Source: Bacillus pumilus
GTDB lineage: Bacteria > Bacillota > Bacilli > Bacillales > Bacillaceae
NCBI RefSeq assembly: GCF_900186955.1
Contig: NZ_LT906438.1
Span: 2,356,001-2,420,000 of the forward strand
Direction: 5' to 3'
DNA: 64,000 nucleotides
The position numbers were made by a program, and so were the translations under genes. Shown one piece after another: positions 18,094 through 26,774 of this stretch; the stretch's first letter is position 1, and each line of letters starts with the position of its first letter. The notes beneath the pieces were generated by a model that was not told the origin of the DNA, did no database searches, and was given only the letters and a program-made list of their open reading frames with translations.

Positions 18094-18921
18094 TTACTTC
18101 AAGAGTGCTTCGAGTTTCGCTTTTGTCTTCGGTCCGTAAATGCCGTCAGCAGCAAGCCCATGCATAAGTTGGAATCGTTTGACCGCATTCGCTGTTTTTG
18201 GTCCGTAATAGCCATCAATGCCGTTATTTTTTGCGCCTTTGTCTGGATAAAAGTAGAGTGCCGCTATAGCTTCTTGAATTTGCTTTACAGCGTCACCTTT
18301 CATCAAAGGTGCTTTTACCTTAAAGATGCCTGTTGGGAGCTTGTACGCCTTCTTAGATGCTTTTTTCTTAGGTGTTGTTGCTGATGATGTTTTCTTAGGC
18401 TTAGATGATGATGTTTTACCGCCCAATGCCTTCAGCTCTTTTTCAATGGCTGCTTTAAATGAGCTCCATCTACCTTCAGATAAGATCCGGTGTGGACAAT
18501 ACTTTCCGTTCCAGTCTTGATGCTTGCGAACTCGATCAACACCCCAACTACGTTCTTTTAGTAACTGTGCCACAAATTGAATGGCCAGTTTTTCCGCAGT
18601 TTTATATCTAGTTCCACCAGATTGACTATAACAAATTTCAATAGCGATTGACTTGCGGTTACCGGTTCCGTTTGTGCCGTCTCCAGAGTGCCACGCATTT
18701 CGGTCTAACGGAATTGCTTGGATTACCTCTTTATCATCAACCGCAAAATGATAGCTCGTTGAGCTAGTATTATTGATCATATAGCTAATTTCACTTTTAG
18801 CTGCTGCGTCATTCGCTGTATTGTGGATGGTAATGTATTCTGCATCCATTTTGTTCGGACATTTTAAACCGTATCTGATGGATGGGACCATGTTCTTTTT
18901 CACTTTGATTGTCATGCTCAT
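18094..18921 (-). CDS. Phage endolysin: N-acetylmuramoyl-L-alanine amidase with peptidoglycan-binding domain
   Basis: A 275-residue endolysin of the XlyA/BlyA type. An amidase_2 domain (about residues 20-165) carries zinc ligands in ITIHNTAN, RKHQDW and KYCPHR. A Lys/Ser/Thr-rich linker follows, then a C-terminal PG_binding_1 domain (GDAVKQIQEAI ... GIDGYYGPKTANAVKRFQ, about 205-275). It cuts the amide bond between muramic acid and the stem peptide to lyse the host. It is last gene of the late operon, directly after the holin. Confidence 0.93.
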   Translation of the reverse strand: MSMTIKVKKNMVPSIRYGLKCPNKMDAEYITIHNTANDAAAKSEISYMINNTSSTSYHFAVDDKEVIQAIPLDRNAWHSGDGTNGTGNRKSIAIEICYSQSGGTRYKTAEKLAIQFVAQLLKERSWGVDRVRKHQDWNGKYCPHRILSEGRWSSFKAAIEKELKALGGKTSSSKPKKTSSATTPKKKASKKAYKLPTGIFKVKAPLMKGDAVKQIQEAIAALYFYPDKGAKNNGIDGYYGPKTANAVKRFQLMHGLAADGIYGPKTKAKLEALLK

Positions 18922-18961
18922 CTACTCCTTAATTTGTTTTTATATAGAAAAAAGCCGCCGA

Positions 18962-19381
18962 TTACTCAGCAGCTTTCTTTTCCTCTTCTTCTTTTTGGCT
19001 GTCAGACTCGATCACATGAAGACGGTCTGTGATAGAAGCTGGAATTTTCACGCCGATCTGTGCAAGGTTTTCTGTGATAGAAAGCCCTTCGTTGGCGATA
19101 TAAAAAAGCACTGTCCCGAAAGTCAGCACTCCATTTAAGCCCATGATCTGATCAATGATGTTAGCAACAATCACGACAACAAAACTAAGCATTTTACGCA
19201 CGTAACCGAACCATGCTGTACGGCTGCGTAGTTTGCCAACTTTCCACGCTTTGATGATACCCGTCAGAACGTCAATAACACTTAGCAGCACGAGCAAGTC
19301 CAAAAATTTCACACCGCCAAATAAATAAGTCTTCGCTAAATCCAAAGTTTCAAAGTTAATAAACACTATCGTTTCCTCCAT
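18962..19381 (-). CDS. Phage holin (Phage_holin_4 family)
   Basis: A 139-residue membrane protein with helices at FLDLLVLLSVIDVLTGIIKAW, MLSFVVVIVANIIDQIMG and VLTFGTVLFYIANEGLSI and a charged C-terminal tail (SDSQKEEEEKKAAE). This matches the phi29-like/Phage_holin_4_1 family, which forms membrane lesions that release the endolysin. The ATG at 19381 is chosen because AAAGGAGG lies 8-10 nt upstream. Confidence 0.9.
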   Translation of the reverse strand: MEETIVFINFETLDLAKTYLFGGVKFLDLLVLLSVIDVLTGIIKAWKVGKLRSRTAWFGYVRKMLSFVVVIVANIIDQIMGLNGVLTFGTVLFYIANEGLSITENLAQIGVKIPASITDRLHVIESDSQKEEEEKKAAE

Positions 19382-19425
19382 TTCGTTAATCACCTCCTTT
19401 AAGAAGGCAAAATAAAAAGCACCTG

Positions 19426-19605
19426 TTAAGATGCTGTTGTTCCTAAATCTACTGATACACTTGGCTTGTCGAATGCAAGACCTGTTATCTCTTCAAATTC
19501 TTCTTTTGTAATGACGCCCATTGCTACATAATCACGCATAATCTCAGGTGTATAAACTTCCCAAGCCCAAAACACTTTTAAATCTTCTGCTGTAGGGTAT
19601 ATCAC
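19426..19605 (-). CDS. XkdX family protein
   Basis: A 59-residue protein with the XkdX core pattern FWAWEVYTPEIMRDYVAMGV followed by ITKEEFEEITG. Its GTG start overlaps the stop of the preceding gene in GTGA, with AGGGGG 6-7 nt upstream. XkdX proteins are found after tail-fibre genes in PBSX-like and siphophage modules; the exact role is unknown. Confidence 0.85.
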   Translation of the reverse strand: MIYPTAEDLKVFWAWEVYTPEIMRDYVAMGVITKEEFEEITGLAFDKPSVSVDLGTTAS

Positions 19606-19886
19606 GATGTGCCCCCTCGCTGTAGCTGTGCTACTTGATGCGTTAGCATGGCAACTTGTTTTTTAAGCATTGTGACAGCATCAGCAGGTTGCGGCTTTGG
19701 CTTCAAGCTATCAATATACTCCTTAGATGCTGATTCAAACCACTCTTTCTTGCTCTCATCGTATTCAGGAAGATATAAACCCTTTTTCGGCCGTACATCC
19801 GTAGCATTTTTCGGAATCTCTTCATAATCACTTATCACATCTTCACCTTGATATTTAAAATTTTCGTCATAGTAATAAACGTGCAT
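19602..19886 (-). CDS. XkdW-like phage tail accessory protein
   Basis: A 94-residue protein beginning MHVYYYDENFKYQGEDVISD, with a short beta N-terminal part and a C-terminal coiled coil (DAVTMLKKQVAMLTHQVAQL). It resembles XkdW-type proteins between receptor-binding and XkdX genes. GGGAGGG precedes the ATG at 19886. It probably trimerises on the tail tip or assists fibre assembly. Confidence 0.7.
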   Translation of the reverse strand: MHVYYYDENFKYQGEDVISDYEEIPKNATDVRPKKGLYLPEYDESKKEWFESASKEYIDSLKPKPQPADAVTMLKKQVAMLTHQVAQLQRGGTS

Positions 19887-19900
19887 GATGCTTCCCTCCC

Positions 19901-21562
19901 TTACCACAATGGAATTTCTTCGTTTATCTCAATACGTGTTACTTTTGAGTTATCGTTCGCATTTAACCCGTCGAACTTGAGTGCACCATCTACGCCAAGC
20001 GTCAAACGTGCTGCTCCGTATGATCCAACTGTAGTGCCTCCAAAAGTAGTTATACCGGATGGTTTTTGAGCAAAACGAGCAATGATAGTCTCGTTCGCTG
20101 GTATTCCTTCGAAAGACCCCCGAAGATGTAAAGAGTTTAGACGTATCGAGAATTTGAGTGGATTTCCGGCAAAGTGTTTTGTTGTTCCAGTAACAAGTGT
20201 GACTTGATTCCAAGTGCTGTTTAAGTCTTTTTCGGATAACACTCGATCCCATCCTTTGAAACCTTGGGCATGAAACGTACCGATCCAAGTTATGTTATCA
20301 AAAGACCTTGTAGCGATAATGCACTTATAAACTACTTCATTTTGTTCATATGCCGTCTCCAACACATTGATGTAATAGAAACTCGTATCATTATCTACTG
20401 GTGCATTCAACAATTGTGCCCCCATGTAAGGACCTGTAGGTAGGGTGAATATGTCGGTACCATTCGGTACCCTTGCAACTTTACCATTGTTAGGCGTGAG
20501 TTTATAAAGCTGTCCGTTGTTCCATTTATCTTTTTCGCTCTGGGTTATTTTATCTTTTTCATTAAGGGCACGTGTCCAATCAGCCCATGTAGAATCTTGA
20601 TTGCGTACTCTGTAAAACGAATCCTTACCGTTCGTGTCATATGCAGTCTGTAAAAGAGTACTACCATAACTTATCACTATCATGAATGACCTATTAACTG
20701 CTGGTGGTCCATTTAAACCCTTGTTATAGATAAGATAAAGACCGGTATCAGTTATCTCGTTGTAATCTGTGGTCTCACTTGTCCCTTTATAAATGGGCTT
20801 ACCATTACTTTGGGTCAATCTAAATAATTGACCATTATTCCATTTGTCTTTTTCTGCTTCTGTAACATGGATTTCGCTATTCTTAGCATGTTCATCCGTA
20901 TATTTCTTGGCTGCTAAAAGTGCTGCGTCTACTTTAGCCTGTGATCCAGTAGTTGTTTCTTTTGCATCCCATGATTTTTGTTTTGCTTCTGTGACATGCA
21001 ACTTTGTATCCTTAGCGTGTTCATCTACTTTACCTTGTGCGCCTTCTTTAGTCTCGATCTTATCCAAGTCCTCAAACTTGGCCCTCAGATCATCAATCGT
21101 TTGTATAGACTCTTCGTAAAGCTCATTTATCTTTGCTCTTAAAGCCTCGAACTCGTCCACATAGTGTTCTGTGATTGGGACAATATCTTGATCAATGAGG
21201 GACTTTGAAATGTTAAAAGAGAACTGATGCACGGACATAGATTGATCATTTGTATAATACAAATTCAGCTCAGCTTGTACATTTCCATAATGCTTGATCT
21301 CTTTATCTGACAAAACGTACTCGGCGTGACCATTCACTCTATCAACTATCGTTACGTCTCTAATGAATCGGCTGCCGTCGGCCATAACTAATACAAGTTT
21401 GCCCGTGACAGCCGCAAGTGGCAAAGGTACGCCATCTTTTGCGAGTTTGAAAGTGAGCCTTGCGGTCTGACGATCCTGCGTCCAAAAGTTTATGCTGGTT
21501 GATACACTTGAACTGGTATATGCGTTTACATCAAAATCTAATCTCCCATTTTTAGAAACCAT
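19901..21562 (-). CDS. BppU-type baseplate upper protein / receptor-binding fibre
   Basis: A 553-residue tail-tip protein. The N-terminal ~140 residues resemble the BppU family domain (SVSTSINFWTQDRQTARLTF, LVLVMADGSRFIRDVTIVD). A coiled-coil shaft with repeats (VTEAKQKSWDAKE, HVTEAEKDKWNNGQLF, ITQSEKDKWNNGQLYKL) leads into two pyocin-knob-like modules (ITDTGLYLIYNKG..., LPTGPYMGAQLLN...) and a beta-rich C-terminal head. It probably binds the host surface. The ATG at 21562 has AGGAGG 8 nt upstream. Confidence 0.8.
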   Translation of the reverse strand: MVSKNGRLDFDVNAYTSSSVSTSINFWTQDRQTARLTFKLAKDGVPLPLAAVTGKLVLVMADGSRFIRDVTIVDRVNGHAEYVLSDKEIKHYGNVQAELNLYYTNDQSMSVHQFSFNISKSLIDQDIVPITEHYVDEFEALRAKINELYEESIQTIDDLRAKFEDLDKIETKEGAQGKVDEHAKDTKLHVTEAKQKSWDAKETTTGSQAKVDAALLAAKKYTDEHAKNSEIHVTEAEKDKWNNGQLFRLTQSNGKPIYKGTSETTDYNEITDTGLYLIYNKGLNGPPAVNRSFMIVISYGSTLLQTAYDTNGKDSFYRVRNQDSTWADWTRALNEKDKITQSEKDKWNNGQLYKLTPNNGKVARVPNGTDIFTLPTGPYMGAQLLNAPVDNDTSFYYINVLETAYEQNEVVYKCIIATRSFDNITWIGTFHAQGFKGWDRVLSEKDLNSTWNQVTLVTGTTKHFAGNPLKFSIRLNSLHLRGSFEGIPANETIIARFAQKPSGITTFGGTTVGSYGAARLTLGVDGALKFDGLNANDNSKVTRIEINEEIPLW

Positions 21563-21574
21563 ACATGACACCTC

Positions 21575-24130
21575 CTATCTAATAAATACTTTTGCAATCC
21601 CATAACCCATTTCGGAATCATAAGGCGTTTCAATATTCATCACTTGCCAATTGGACTGCCCTTTGGTCGCAACACCGTTTTTAGCTTTGACTGAATCACC
21701 AACGCTTACCGTATCATCAATCCGTACCATGACTTGTCCAACCAATCCAATCACATGCCATTCTTTACGTTCGGCTCTTGACTGATAGGCTTTTGACTTA
21801 TTAGGGTCATAGGCAGGGTTTTCCATAGGCAAATCTAGCACCTCGAAAGATTCATTACCTTCTTCATCATAGTGAGCAACTTCAACTTTTTGAGTTATCA
21901 AGGCACCAAAACGATCACGTAAATACTTCCCTTGCCATTCAAATGTGGATTCTCCAAGAACAACTGCGGCAGTATTTGACACCACTCCTAGTAGATAGTC
22001 CCCTGATTGTGCTGGCGTAATTTTTCCGCCTCGTAAAGTAACGATTGTACCAGTCGAAATCTCATGACCACTTACGCTCTCGAAATACTCTGCGTAATCC
22101 GAAAGAGAAGATCCGCCACGTACTTGACCTGCACTCGTGATGTTCCCAGACTTAGATGAAATTTGCCATTTCAGCCCGTTGTATCCCCCTGAAACAGTGT
22201 AACTCTTTGATTGTTTGACGTTATGTGATGACAAGATTGTGCGGGCATATCCATTACCCTTCGTGTGACTGTTGTTGGATGCAATGACAGCTTGTCTTGA
22301 TCCTTCCGTTGATGATCCCGCCCTAGAAGCTAATACACTATTTGCAGGACCTTTAGTTTTACATGAACCTGTAGCCGCAATGACCGCGCTCGAACCTGAC
22401 AAAGCGTGTCCTGACGTTGAACCAGCAACCAAGCCACCTTTTAAGCGTGTTGGCATCTGCTTATTTGTATTTTTAGCCAGCTCAGCTGCTTTGCTATAAC
22501 CGTAAGCATGTACGCCTACAATCGTTGTTTGTGTGTTAGGAGAATACACCCCAATGTTGCCGTTAGAATGAATAAGATTTCCTGCCATCAATTTGACTGA
22601 ATAGACCCTTCCACCTACCCCAATGCCTATAGGTGCGGAATTCTCAATATTAAAATTCGTGATTGTCACATTGTCGGCTCTTTGCGGACCACCGAAGACA
22701 CGGACATCGTGAGAAGCCTTTTTAAATCCAGTGATTGATAACCCGTTTATATCAACCTGTCTACTTTTATATTGAACAGCAATAACTGGGTAGTTTTTAT
22801 AGTCATAAGATGGGTTACCTATTGCTGTAAAATTAGTGACTTTAACACGATGATAAGCAGATACCACAAGTGCTCTAGGCGATAATCCCTTGTACATATC
22901 GTTAAAAACAGGTTCAATCGAAACGCAATTTGTAAACGATACGTCATGGGCGGTTGTACTATGTGGATCAGAAGCAATGTGATGTCCAATGTGTCGTGCA
23001 TCATAACTCCGCACATCTCGATAAGATACATGATCTGAAACATGGACATTTTGAGCCGCCGGCCATTCTGCATGTGCTTTGACCTCTACCCCTCTAATAT
23101 TCCCGCTTGTGTAAGATCCGTTCACCCAAACATTTCTAGAACCATCATCTATCTCAATACCGTTTGAATTTGACTCGCCTTCTTTATGAGCCTTTCCGCT
23201 AGGATTAGTGCAATGGCATGAATTGATAAAGATGTATTCGCTATAATGAGTCGTAATACCGTCATCTCCATATCCACTCGCCTCACAGTTCTCAACCCAA
23301 ATATATCTACATCCATCTTTTGTGTACTTAGATCCTGATATATTGTAAGACGGCGCGGTGAAGTCAAAACCATGTAAACCCGGATTAATGGATTCAACAT
23401 TTTCCACCCAGCCAAAATGCACTTTGGCGAAAGTTAATGCACTTGATGCAATACCACCCGTTGCCCTCATGCCGCCCTGTCGATCACGATTCCAGTCTAA
23501 TGAAAAACCATCAACATATATGTTTTTGTTACCGCTATGGTCTTTGTTTGTTAAAAGAATCGTGCTGGCAGGTGCATCCTCATGAAGTTTGAAAGTAGTA
23601 ATCCCTTTTCCCTGTCCGATCAATGCCGAATTAGAAGGAATACGTATTCCGCGAACGATGTATACGCCAGCAGATGCTTTTACACGAACTCGCCCGTTTC
23701 CAAACGCCTTTTTAAAAGCCTCTGTCGAGTCTGTCTTTCCATCGGGTACGGCTCCAAAATCGTCCACATGCACCTCACGCTTAAATCTTTTTTCAATCTT
23801 TGCGAACTCGTAGTCTAGGCGATCTTTAGCTGTCCTATGAATACTAGCGTCCTTTGCGACTCGTATATCTACAACCTCTTTTACGTCCTTGCCATCATGA
23901 TTCAATACAAGGTTTGTCAATCTAGCCCACACATTATCAATCCGATTGGCAACAGTAAACATGCCATGTTTAATTTGATCTGATGTATGAACTAAAATGC
24001 CCTTTTTGTGTACTTTTAATTGGTCTTCATTTTGATTTAATTGATCTTCAATTTTTTGCATGTCTTCGCTCAACTGATGAGCATATCTTGAGTTTCGTGT
24101 TGTATCATATTGTTTTCTCAGCCTTACCAT
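21575..24130 (-). CDS. Phage tail spike with beta-helix and Peptidase_G2-type autocleavage domain
   Basis: An 851-residue protein. It has an N-terminal coiled coil (QLSEDMQKIEDQLNQNEDQL) and DFGAVPDGKTDSTEAFKKAF at about 125-145, the entry motif of pectate-lyase-like beta-helices. A long parallel beta-helix follows (to about 560). The C-terminal region has the QVRGGSSLSDYAEYFESV motif and fold of Peptidase_G2 intramolecular chaperones, which trimerise the spike and are then cut off. It likely degrades or binds a host wall polymer such as teichoic acid or capsule. Confidence 0.85.
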   Translation of the reverse strand: MVRLRKQYDTTRNSRYAHQLSEDMQKIEDQLNQNEDQLKVHKKGILVHTSDQIKHGMFTVANRIDNVWARLTNLVLNHDGKDVKEVVDIRVAKDASIHRTAKDRLDYEFAKIEKRFKREVHVDDFGAVPDGKTDSTEAFKKAFGNGRVRVKASAGVYIVRGIRIPSNSALIGQGKGITTFKLHEDAPASTILLTNKDHSGNKNIYVDGFSLDWNRDRQGGMRATGGIASSALTFAKVHFGWVENVESINPGLHGFDFTAPSYNISGSKYTKDGCRYIWVENCEASGYGDDGITTHYSEYIFINSCHCTNPSGKAHKEGESNSNGIEIDDGSRNVWVNGSYTSGNIRGVEVKAHAEWPAAQNVHVSDHVSYRDVRSYDARHIGHHIASDPHSTTAHDVSFTNCVSIEPVFNDMYKGLSPRALVVSAYHRVKVTNFTAIGNPSYDYKNYPVIAVQYKSRQVDINGLSITGFKKASHDVRVFGGPQRADNVTITNFNIENSAPIGIGVGGRVYSVKLMAGNLIHSNGNIGVYSPNTQTTIVGVHAYGYSKAAELAKNTNKQMPTRLKGGLVAGSTSGHALSGSSAVIAATGSCKTKGPANSVLASRAGSSTEGSRQAVIASNNSHTKGNGYARTILSSHNVKQSKSYTVSGGYNGLKWQISSKSGNITSAGQVRGGSSLSDYAEYFESVSGHEISTGTIVTLRGGKITPAQSGDYLLGVVSNTAAVVLGESTFEWQGKYLRDRFGALITQKVEVAHYDEEGNESFEVLDLPMENPAYDPNKSKAYQSRAERKEWHVIGLVGQVMVRIDDTVSVGDSVKAKNGVATKGQSNWQVMNIETPYDSEMGYGIAKVFIR

Positions 24131-24168
24131 ATGTTCTCACTCTCCTTTTTGGCAAAAATAAAAAGACA

Positions 24169-25926
24169 CTATCTTAGCGTCTTGAGCATGTCGTTTATAT
24201 ATCGTTGTAAGTTTTTCACTTGTTTTGCTTGATCTACTGATATTCGTTGTATGTCCTTACGGAAGTTTGCAAATGTGATCGTTGGGCTGCTATATGGATT
24301 AAGAGGGTTATGCTGAATGGATACGACCCTAAGATCATCCTCAAAGGTTATTCCGTCTGCAGTGTCAGCGATGACGTGGATCGTGTCACCTAACCAAAAA
24401 TCTTGTTCAATTTCAAGCAATTTCGGTTCATATATTTTTTGGAATTCTACTTCCACGGTCATTTCTGGGTAAGGATTAACATGTTTCTTTAACGCAGAAA
24501 TGATGCTCCCAGCTTTCTTATATCTCTCATCTTTAATTGGCTCCGCCCAGCGCGGTTTGCCTTCAACGAGAAATTTATCTTCATCGGGATGAATATAAAG
24601 AACTGGCTCAAATACATACTCAGGCTCTTTTTCTTCATCTTTTTTCACTTCTTTTTGATCTTTGCCATCACCTTTTGATTCAGAAACGGAATCTGTTTCT
24701 TTTTGTGCGCCGTATCCCCACGCACGAGTGGTACAATTCTGGGAATCTGTCGTAATAGTAATACCTGGCATGTTATAGCGACTATCAAGCACAAAGTCTA
24801 TTACTTGACCCATTTTTTTGTAAACATGGATTTTGTAATTATCTACGTCTAACTCTATGCCATAATCTTCGATGATTTCATCCATCAATTCAGTGGAATT
24901 CTTTTCACCAAAGTTCTCCTGTTCCACAGATGGAATATCTCCGTCTTTTGCATGGATAACATATTTGAAATCAGTTCCCTTAAGAGCAATATCAAGGGCT
25001 TCTTTTATGCTTAATTTCTTAGAAACTGTTTTTTCAATTCTGTTATTAATTAATAGGACGGAGAAAATATGCGCAGCTGTAACCGTTTTTGTTAGCACTC
25101 CGTTTTCCTGATGCAAACTTACATTCGTAATGTAGTATTTTTGATGATTATATTTCTTTTCATCAAGATATAAAATGTTGTCCACAACCAACAGCTCAAA
25201 CTCTGTGGCATTTTCCTGTGTGCGCGGCAGTGTAAAGCTGAACGTTTTTTTACCTGTTGGATCGGCCATGAAGTCAACAGACATACCCGTGACCTCTATG
25301 ACATCCTTTCCGTCCTTGCTTGATACGTGAAGCTGCGGGAAATCCACATCAGACGGCAAATGTTGATTGAGTGGCATGTCCTTCCCATCGTATTCTTTGC
25401 TTGGATATGTCGGTTTAGTTGGTGTTTCTGGTTCACTTGGTTCTTCTGGAACATCGGGAACATCAGGAACGATTTCGCCATCGTACTTCGTCAGATTATA
25501 TTTTTCAATGATGCTGTTGAGTTTTGATGGGTAATGTATATCAGTAGCGTACCCAGCTTTTGAAACGGCTGCAGTAGCTTTTTTGTAATCTTTTTCACCG
25601 ACCACTGCCTTGTAACGACTTAAACGAGTGTACAAACTTCCTAAATCCGCGAGACTCTCAGCATATGATGGATATTTTCTAAATTTCGCTTGTATCCTAG
25701 TAACGTTTCCCTTTTTGTCCTGCTCACTAGTCCACATTAAGACGTATTTGCCGTTATAAGTTCCTTTGATTCCGAATAGGTTGTTGGCTTGTTTAGAAAG
25801 ACCACTCGTCCCGAAACCACTTTCTAAGCACCCTTGAGCAATGACAAGGCTCGCAAGTACGTTATATTTTTTATAAACTTTCTGCGCACCCGGTGCCAGT
25901 TTCTTAATGAAATCAGCCGCAGCCAT
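24169..25926 (-). CDS. Tail-associated lysin: glucosaminidase fused to prophage tail endopeptidase-like protein (Tal)
   Basis: A 585-residue two-part protein. Residues 1-150 are a FlgJ-like glucosaminidase domain with catalytic Glu35 (QGCLESGFG) and NNLFGIKGTYNG, YPSYAESLADLGSLY. A Pro/Glu linker (PDVPDVPEEPSEPETPTKPT) leads into a Prophage_tail domain (about 200-585; VTGMSVDFMADPTGKKTFSF, YYITNVSLHQENG, QDFWLGDTIHVI), the tail-tip hub. It would open the wall during injection. An N-terminal wall hydrolase is less usual than a C-terminal one. Confidence 0.85.
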   Translation of the reverse strand: MAAADFIKKLAPGAQKVYKKYNVLASLVIAQGCLESGFGTSGLSKQANNLFGIKGTYNGKYVLMWTSEQDKKGNVTRIQAKFRKYPSYAESLADLGSLYTRLSRYKAVVGEKDYKKATAAVSKAGYATDIHYPSKLNSIIEKYNLTKYDGEIVPDVPDVPEEPSEPETPTKPTYPSKEYDGKDMPLNQHLPSDVDFPQLHVSSKDGKDVIEVTGMSVDFMADPTGKKTFSFTLPRTQENATEFELLVVDNILYLDEKKYNHQKYYITNVSLHQENGVLTKTVTAAHIFSVLLINNRIEKTVSKKLSIKEALDIALKGTDFKYVIHAKDGDIPSVEQENFGEKNSTELMDEIIEDYGIELDVDNYKIHVYKKMGQVIDFVLDSRYNMPGITITTDSQNCTTRAWGYGAQKETDSVSESKGDGKDQKEVKKDEEKEPEYVFEPVLYIHPDEDKFLVEGKPRWAEPIKDERYKKAGSIISALKKHVNPYPEMTVEVEFQKIYEPKLLEIEQDFWLGDTIHVIADTADGITFEDDLRVVSIQHNPLNPYSSPTITFANFRKDIQRISVDQAKQVKNLQRYINDMLKTLR

Positions 25927-25937
25927 GCCATCCCTCC

Positions 25938-26774
25938 TTATGCATAATAGAATCTCGTGTCGAAAACAATTTCAATTGCACTTGCGTTTTGGATTTCAAA
26001 GTCGTTACGGCCAATATCAAGTGAAGGGAGCCTACCAGATGTCTTGAGACGTTTCTTGTTAGCGACGGTGTACTGTTTAATAAAAGAAACCTCTCTGGAT
26101 TTGGATATTTCATCTTCAATTTTCAAACGTTCACCTGTCGTATGATTGATGATGGTTACACCTTTTCCTTTTGCTCTCAACTTCACTTGATAATCATGCC
26201 TCAAAGGGTTGATTCTAAAATCTCCGATGTTGTAGATGCTGAACGTTTTTTTATTCTTGAATGAATACTCTAGGTCGTCAAGCATGTCAATATTCATTCC
26301 GGGACTCCACCGTTCACCCTCAAATGATTGACGATTTAATGATGTACTTTTCGATTCAGCAGCACCCAAAATATCGGTGAATTCAACGCTAAAAACAACA
26401 TGGTTCTTTTCTTTTTCCTTTGGAGTAGTGAAATTCCCCTCACACGTCACTAAAAACCTTCTGTTCGGAAGCAGGTCACATGAGATGTAGTATGGGAACG
26501 GTTTAACTAATAAAGCATATAGTTCACTTCTGTAACTGTAGAAATTTTCAGCAATGATTGAGTTCATATATATTTCAAGCTGAATCTGTCTTTCTTTGTA
26601 CTTCACATCCCGTGGATGTTGCGGTAACACGATACCGTTAATTCGTGGCAATGACACTGTCTCAAATTCAACAATTGGTGAGGCAGGTGTCAGGCTTAAC
26701 GGATGGAAGTGAGGAAGCAAGTCATTTAGACTTTGCTCACCCAATCCATTGTTAAAATCAATATATAATTCCAT
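25938..26774 (-). CDS. Distal tail protein (Dit / siphophage tail family)
   Basis: A 278-residue protein with the siphovirus tail-component layout: N-terminal beta domain (LPRINGIVLPQHPRDVKYKE, RQIQLEIYMNS) and C-terminal galectin-like domain (FSIYNIGDFRINPLRHDYQVKLRAKG). Dit forms the hexameric ring joining the tail tube to the tip. It starts directly after the tape-measure stop codon. Confidence 0.88.
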   Translation of the reverse strand: MELYIDFNNGLGEQSLNDLLPHFHPLSLTPASPIVEFETVSLPRINGIVLPQHPRDVKYKERQIQLEIYMNSIIAENFYSYRSELYALLVKPFPYYISCDLLPNRRFLVTCEGNFTTPKEKEKNHVVFSVEFTDILGAAESKSTSLNRQSFEGERWSPGMNIDMLDDLEYSFKNKKTFSIYNIGDFRINPLRHDYQVKLRAKGKGVTIINHTTGERLKIEDEISKSREVSFIKQYTVANKKRLKTSGRLPSLDIGRNDFEIQNASAIEIVFDTRFYYA

